Source of the DNA: Bradyrhizobium sp.
GTDB taxonomy: Bacteria; Pseudomonadota; Alphaproteobacteria; Rhizobiales; Xanthobacteraceae
Direction of reading: 5' to 3'
NCBI GenBank assembly: GCA_025960445.1
Contig: JAICIT010000169.1
Span: 1 to 6,261 of the forward strand
Length of the DNA: 6,261 bases
Below, piece by piece: positions 5,912-6,261 of this stretch (position 1 is its first letter; each line of letters begins with the position of its first letter). The notes under the pieces were generated by a model. It ran no database searches, was not told the origin of the DNA, and saw only the letters and a program-made list of their open reading frames with translations. A program made the position numbers and the translations under genes.

Positions 5912-5940
5912 AAAACCCGGGCCGCGAGGTCCGGGTTTTT
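5912..5940 (+). terminator. Rho-independent terminator after fliJ
   Basis: AAAACCCGG (5912-5920) pairs with CCGGGTTTT (5931-5939). The stem can continue inward through a G-T wobble and two C-G pairs to a GCGA (GNRA-type) tetraloop at 5924-5927, giving about 12 pairs in all. The run TTTTT at 5936-5940 follows. It should end the fliI-fliJ transcript and insulate the sigma factor gene. The A run at 5912-5915 gives a weaker T tail on the minus strand. Confidence 0.9.
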
Positions 5941-6070
5941 CGTACATGTCCACAGAACCACCCGGGCCTGAGTTGGTGGCTCGGTCTGCGGCAAGATATG
6001 GTACGACGGTTCGGGAATGCCGCTTCGCTCTGTAATCACTGGACCAGGCGGCATGATTTCGGGGGGCTGA

Positions 6071-6261
6071 ATGCTGACGCCAGCAGAGCTGGTCTGGCTG
6101 ATTGCCGCGGTGGCAAAGGGGGATGAGGCGGCTTTCGAGCGTCTCTATGCCGCGACGCGCGCGAAACTTTTTGGCGTTGTGCTCCGTATCTTGCGGCGGC
6201 AGGAGCTCGCCGAGGAGGTTATCCAGGAGACCTACGTCAAGATCTGGAACAGCGCCGGACA
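6071..6261 (+). CDS. ECF-type RNA polymerase sigma factor, N-terminal part (cut by window edge)
   Basis: Only the first 63 codons are inside the window. Residues about 17-63 match sigma-70 region 2: GDEAAFERLYAATRAKLFGV, then LAEEVIQETYVKIWNSAG, the region 2.2 core-binding signature typical of extracytoplasmic-function sigma factors. No region 1 precedes it, as expected for this class. It resembles the SigK-like sigma factors of rhizobia, which are usually followed by a membrane anti-sigma factor; that gene would lie outside the window. The start at 6071 is fixed by an in-frame TGA directly upstream (6068-6070), with GGGGGG (6061-6066) as a close Shine-Dalgarno sequence. It is separated from fliJ by a strong terminator, so it begins a new unit. 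Bases 5941-6070 hold no other gene and no promoter that I can assign with confidence. Confidence 0.88.
   Translation, partial: MLTPAELVWLIAAVAKGDEAAFERLYAATRAKLFGVVLRILRRQELAEEVIQETYVKIWNSAG

Noticed and set aside
5973..6002. TTGGTG and TATGGT with an 18-base spacer as a sigma-70 promoter for the ECF sigma gene
   Set aside because: Only about half the -35 bases and four of six -10 bases match consensus, and no ECF-type GGAAC -35 was found at a proper distance from a -10; too weak to annotate.
5857..6126. An 89-codon plus-strand open frame across the fliJ end, its terminator and the sigma factor start
   Set aside because: It translates through a strong terminator hairpin and is out of frame with both real genes.

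Overview
The window looks like chromosome from an alphaproteobacterium of the Bradyrhizobium/Rhodopseudomonas type (Nitrobacteraceae, formerly Bradyrhizobiaceae). The reasons are the GC-rich codon use, a full-length CtrA cell-cycle regulator, and ctrA lying divergent to fliI-fliJ. The species call is from memory of these families, not from a search.

Layout, left to right. (1) 120-2276 (+): a large exported protein with a signal peptide, a carboxypeptidase-regulatory-like beta domain, one c-type heme site (CIGCH) and a beta-propeller-like body with repeated DPKT motifs. Its function is unknown. (2) 2325-2816 (+): a small exported SGNH hydrolase, 48 bases downstream and probably co-transcribed. 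(3) 2817-2959: a convergent gap with four hairpins, one of which is a clear terminator for ctrA. (4) 2960-3661 (-): ctrA. (5) 3662-4028: a 367-base divergent control region with four GANTC (CcrM-type) sites, an exact TTAACCAT CtrA-type octamer and a near copy of it. (6) 4029-5354 (+) fliI and 5463-5885 (+) fliJ, the flagellar export ATPase and its chaperone/stalk partner, closed by a strong terminator at 5912-5940. (7) 6071-6261 (+): the first 63 codons of an ECF-type sigma factor, cut by the window edge.

How the parts relate. CtrA controls cell-cycle and flagellar genes in alphaproteobacteria, so a shared ctrA/fliI control region carrying methylation sites and a CtrA octamer fits a circuit in which CtrA controls itself and perhaps its flagellar neighbour. 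The cytochrome-like protein and SGNH hydrolase form a separate envelope unit, and the sigma factor starts a third unit after the fliJ terminator.

No mobile elements, CRISPR arrays, tRNA or rRNA genes were seen. The least understood item is the heme/beta-propeller protein with its hydrolase partner. The rest is largely recognisable, and no clearly new multi-gene system was found.
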